Program-made: the position numbers and the translations under genes | NCBI RefSeq assembly: GCF_036181745.1 | Contig: NZ_CP108080.1 | Coordinates: forward strand, 6,513,501-6,577,500 | Length of the DNA stretch: 64,000 nucleotides | Source of the DNA: Streptomyces sp. NBC_00259 | GTDB lineage: Bacteria > Actinomycetota > Actinomycetes > Streptomycetales > Streptomycetaceae | Direction of reading: 5' to 3' | The notes under the pieces: model-generated | The model's input: only the letters and a program-made list of their open reading frames with translations | The model's database searches: none | Told to the model about the DNA's origin: nothing | Shown: piece by piece, positions 62,810 to 64,000 of the stretch | Layout of the letters: each line of letters opens with the position of its first letter | How positions within the stretch are numbered: position 1 is the first letter of the stretch

Positions 62810-63196
62810 ATGCCCAAGCAGCCGAAATCGTCCCGGCCCTCGGAGGGCGAGGGGCCGAGCAGGCACAAGGGCGCTCAGCACGGCTGGTCGTCGGACGTGG
62901 ACGAAACTCGTCAACAGGAGAACCCGAGCGCCCACCGCTCCTTCCACCCGGATGAATACGCCCCTCCGAAGGGCAGCGGCAGGAAGGTCTCCAAGGAGGA
63001 GTCGGAATCCGTCCCGGGTGACACCGTCGAGAGCACCGGCCGCCGCGGGGAACAGCAGGGCAAGGGCTCTGGCGAAAAGGGCATGCACGACAAGGGCCGC
63101 AGAGGTCGCTCACAACGTCCCAGCGGATCCAAGGACGCCTCCGCATCGACTGGGGTGGACCCCCAGGACCCGCCCGGCAAACGAAGCGCCGGCTAG
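62810..63196 (+). CDS. Small disordered hydrophilic protein
   Basis: A 128-residue protein with composition of an intrinsically disordered chain: Ser, Gly, Lys, Asp, Glu, Arg, few hydrophobics. The ATG has GGTGAGG six bases upstream. Segments: WSSDVDETRQQENPSAHRSFHPDEYAPPKG and KGSGEKGMHDKGRRGRS. Its TAG stop shares the CTAG tetramer with the TAG stop of the convergent gene (63193-63196). No function assigned; stress-related disordered proteins look like this. Confidence 0.7.
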   Translation: MPKQPKSSRPSEGEGPSRHKGAQHGWSSDVDETRQQENPSAHRSFHPDEYAPPKGSGRKVSKEESESVPGDTVESTGRRGEQQGKGSGEKGMHDKGRRGRSQRPSGSKDASASTGVDPQDPPGKRSAG

Positions 63197-63471
63197 GTTG
63201 CCGCAACGGCACCCGAGGCGTCCTGGAGCCGACCGGCACCGGAATGCCGGCGGCGACTGACGCGCCGCAGTCCGATGAAAAGCAGGACCAAACCGAGCGC
63301 GATCGGCCCTCCGACAACAATGCCGTAGAGGACGAGCGTCCCGGCGAGCCTGTGACGTCGTCGCCGAGGAATGAGAATTTGCCGGAAAGCCCGTGAGAGT
63401 ACTTTGACAAGACGCCAGCCACGCCGGGGGTGACGAAAGATCCACACAACGAGTCCGGGGATGAGCGTCAT
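63193..63471 (-). CDS. Small membrane protein
   Basis: A 92-residue protein: MTLIPGLVVWIFRHPRRGWR at the N-terminus, basic linker, then a hydrophobic helix (TLVLYGIVVGGPIALGLVLLFIGL) and a basic tail. AAGGAG precedes the ATG. Unknown role. Convergent with the disordered-protein gene, sharing overlapping TAG stops on opposite strands. Confidence 0.75.
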   Translation of the reverse strand: MTLIPGLVVWIFRHPRRGWRLVKVLSRAFRQILIPRRRRHRLAGTLVLYGIVVGGPIALGLVLLFIGLRRVSRRRHSGAGRLQDASGAVAAT

Positions 63472-63690
63472 GACGCACTCCTTAGATCCGCTTCGCCCCC
63501 CCGGGGAATCGTGCTGTCCGGCAAACGGCGTCACGGACCGCGCCTTCCCTCGAGTCCGGCTGCTAATCCCGTTTGTGCGAGGTCCACGGCCGGCAATGCC
63601 GCCGCCACGTCACGCGTTCATCAGCCGCAGAGGGCTGGACGAGCCGGGAACCGGGGTGGGGCCGGAAATCCGTCTGCGAGTCTGTGTCGT

Positions 63691-64000
63691 ATGAATGTGC
63701 GGAGCAGAAATCACGTGACGGTGACCGGCCGGTCCGGCGGTCCGGTGGTGATGCTGGCGCACGGATTCGGGTGCGACCAGAACATGTGGCGGCTGGTTGT
63801 TCCGACGCTGGAGCGTGACTTCACCGTCGTGCTTTTCGACCATGTGGGGGCGGGACGTTCCGACCTGTCGGCCTGGAGCAAGCATCGATATTCCACTCTC
63901 GAGGGCTATGCCGAGGATGTGCTGGAGATCTGCTACGAGCTGGCTCTCGGGCCGGTGACGTTCGTGGGGCACTCGGTGAGCGCCACGATGGGCGTCCTCG
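63691..64000 (+). CDS. rsbQ: RsbQ-like alpha/beta hydrolase, 3' end cut by window
   Basis: First 103 residues of a hydrolase similar to RsbQ, which acts in energy-stress activation of the sigma-B pathway with the phosphatase RsbP. The start ATG 63691 begins MNVRSRNHVTVTG; then VVMLAHGFGCDQNMWRLVVPTLERDF, VVLFDHVGAGRSDLSAWSKHRYSTLEGYAEDVLEI and the nucleophile elbow GHSVSATMG with S95. Family length is about 270, so roughly 165 residues lie outside. A PAS-PP2C phosphatase partner would be expected downstream. Confidence 0.9.
   Translation, partial: MNVRSRNHVTVTGRSGGPVVMLAHGFGCDQNMWRLVVPTLERDFTVVLFDHVGAGRSDLSAWSKHRYSTLEGYAEDVLEICYELALGPVTFVGHSVSATMGVL

Overview
This window is a high-GC actinobacterial chromosome segment. 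Almost everything in it points to Streptomyces: frequent GTG starts, overlapping ATGA/GTGA stop-start junctions, the allantoin-type IclR regulator with malate synthase, mycothiol-era families, DUF5955 and DUF6325 type proteins, and a GH46 chitosanase. There are about 60 credible protein genes and no rRNA, tRNA or CRISPR array that I can see. Genes are cut by both window edges (urate oxidase at the left, an RsbQ-like hydrolase at the right).

Layout. 1-4.3 kb: purine salvage/catabolism (urate oxidase, an 8-oxoguanine deaminase-type amidohydrolase, an NCS2 purine permease). 4.37-6.22 kb: a compact IS200/IS605-type element with divergent TnpA (Y1 HUH) and TnpB whose start codons overlap in one CATG. 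6.2-16.5 kb: accessory genes: secreted GH46 chitosanase with a palindromic operator-like site, a TIGR03086/DinB-like protein, a large conserved unknown with a SelW-like partner, a triple-FN3 lipoprotein, three small unknowns, and a 785-residue LADTG sortase substrate. 16.7-24.6 kb: glyoxylate/allantoin block (aceB, MobA-like cytidylyltransferase, DUF5955, methyltransferase, allR, allB, alc). The first and fourth blocks complement each other: urate to allantoin, allantoate, ureidoglycolate, glyoxylate and malate, and an operator-like motif recurs in front of aceB and allB.

24.8-36.3 kb: DUF418 membrane protein, DHFR-like protein, a glycerol-3-phosphate/ether-lipid-like module (TetR, GlpD, AGPS-like FAD oxidase, YegS lipid kinase), saccharopine-dehydrogenase-like enzyme with a divergent TetR, a 5 x 25-bp tandem repeat, and a two-component system. 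36.5-42.6 kb: a sugar/polyol island with a Gfo/Idh dehydrogenase, a divergent GntR regulator, two paralogous lipoprotein binding proteins, one permease and one single-domain ATPase, with matching operator-like sites in the two promoter regions.

42.7-58.6 kb: a run of membrane and redox genes (YihY/BrkB, GAP family, DUF6325, SHOCT, ClC, cyclase-family, GMC oxidoreductase, SDR, CydA/CydB bd oxidase, cation/proton antiporter, GH15, DUF2254), which looks like an envelope/stress and respiration island. 58.7-60.5 kb: ROK glucokinase and a membrane-anchored partner. 60.6-62.5 kb: an unusual overlapping operon of a HemK2/MTQ2-like methyltransferase, a tiny CDGSH-type iron-sulfur protein and a haem-oxygenase-like iron redox enzyme. 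The window ends with small stress-type proteins and the start of an RsbQ-like hydrolase.

A recurring oddity is short tandem DNA repeats at gene boundaries and even across start codons (841-919, 13902-13992, 22099-22170, 33919-34043, 41741-41788, 42611-42668). All functions are read from sequence motifs only. No database search was possible.
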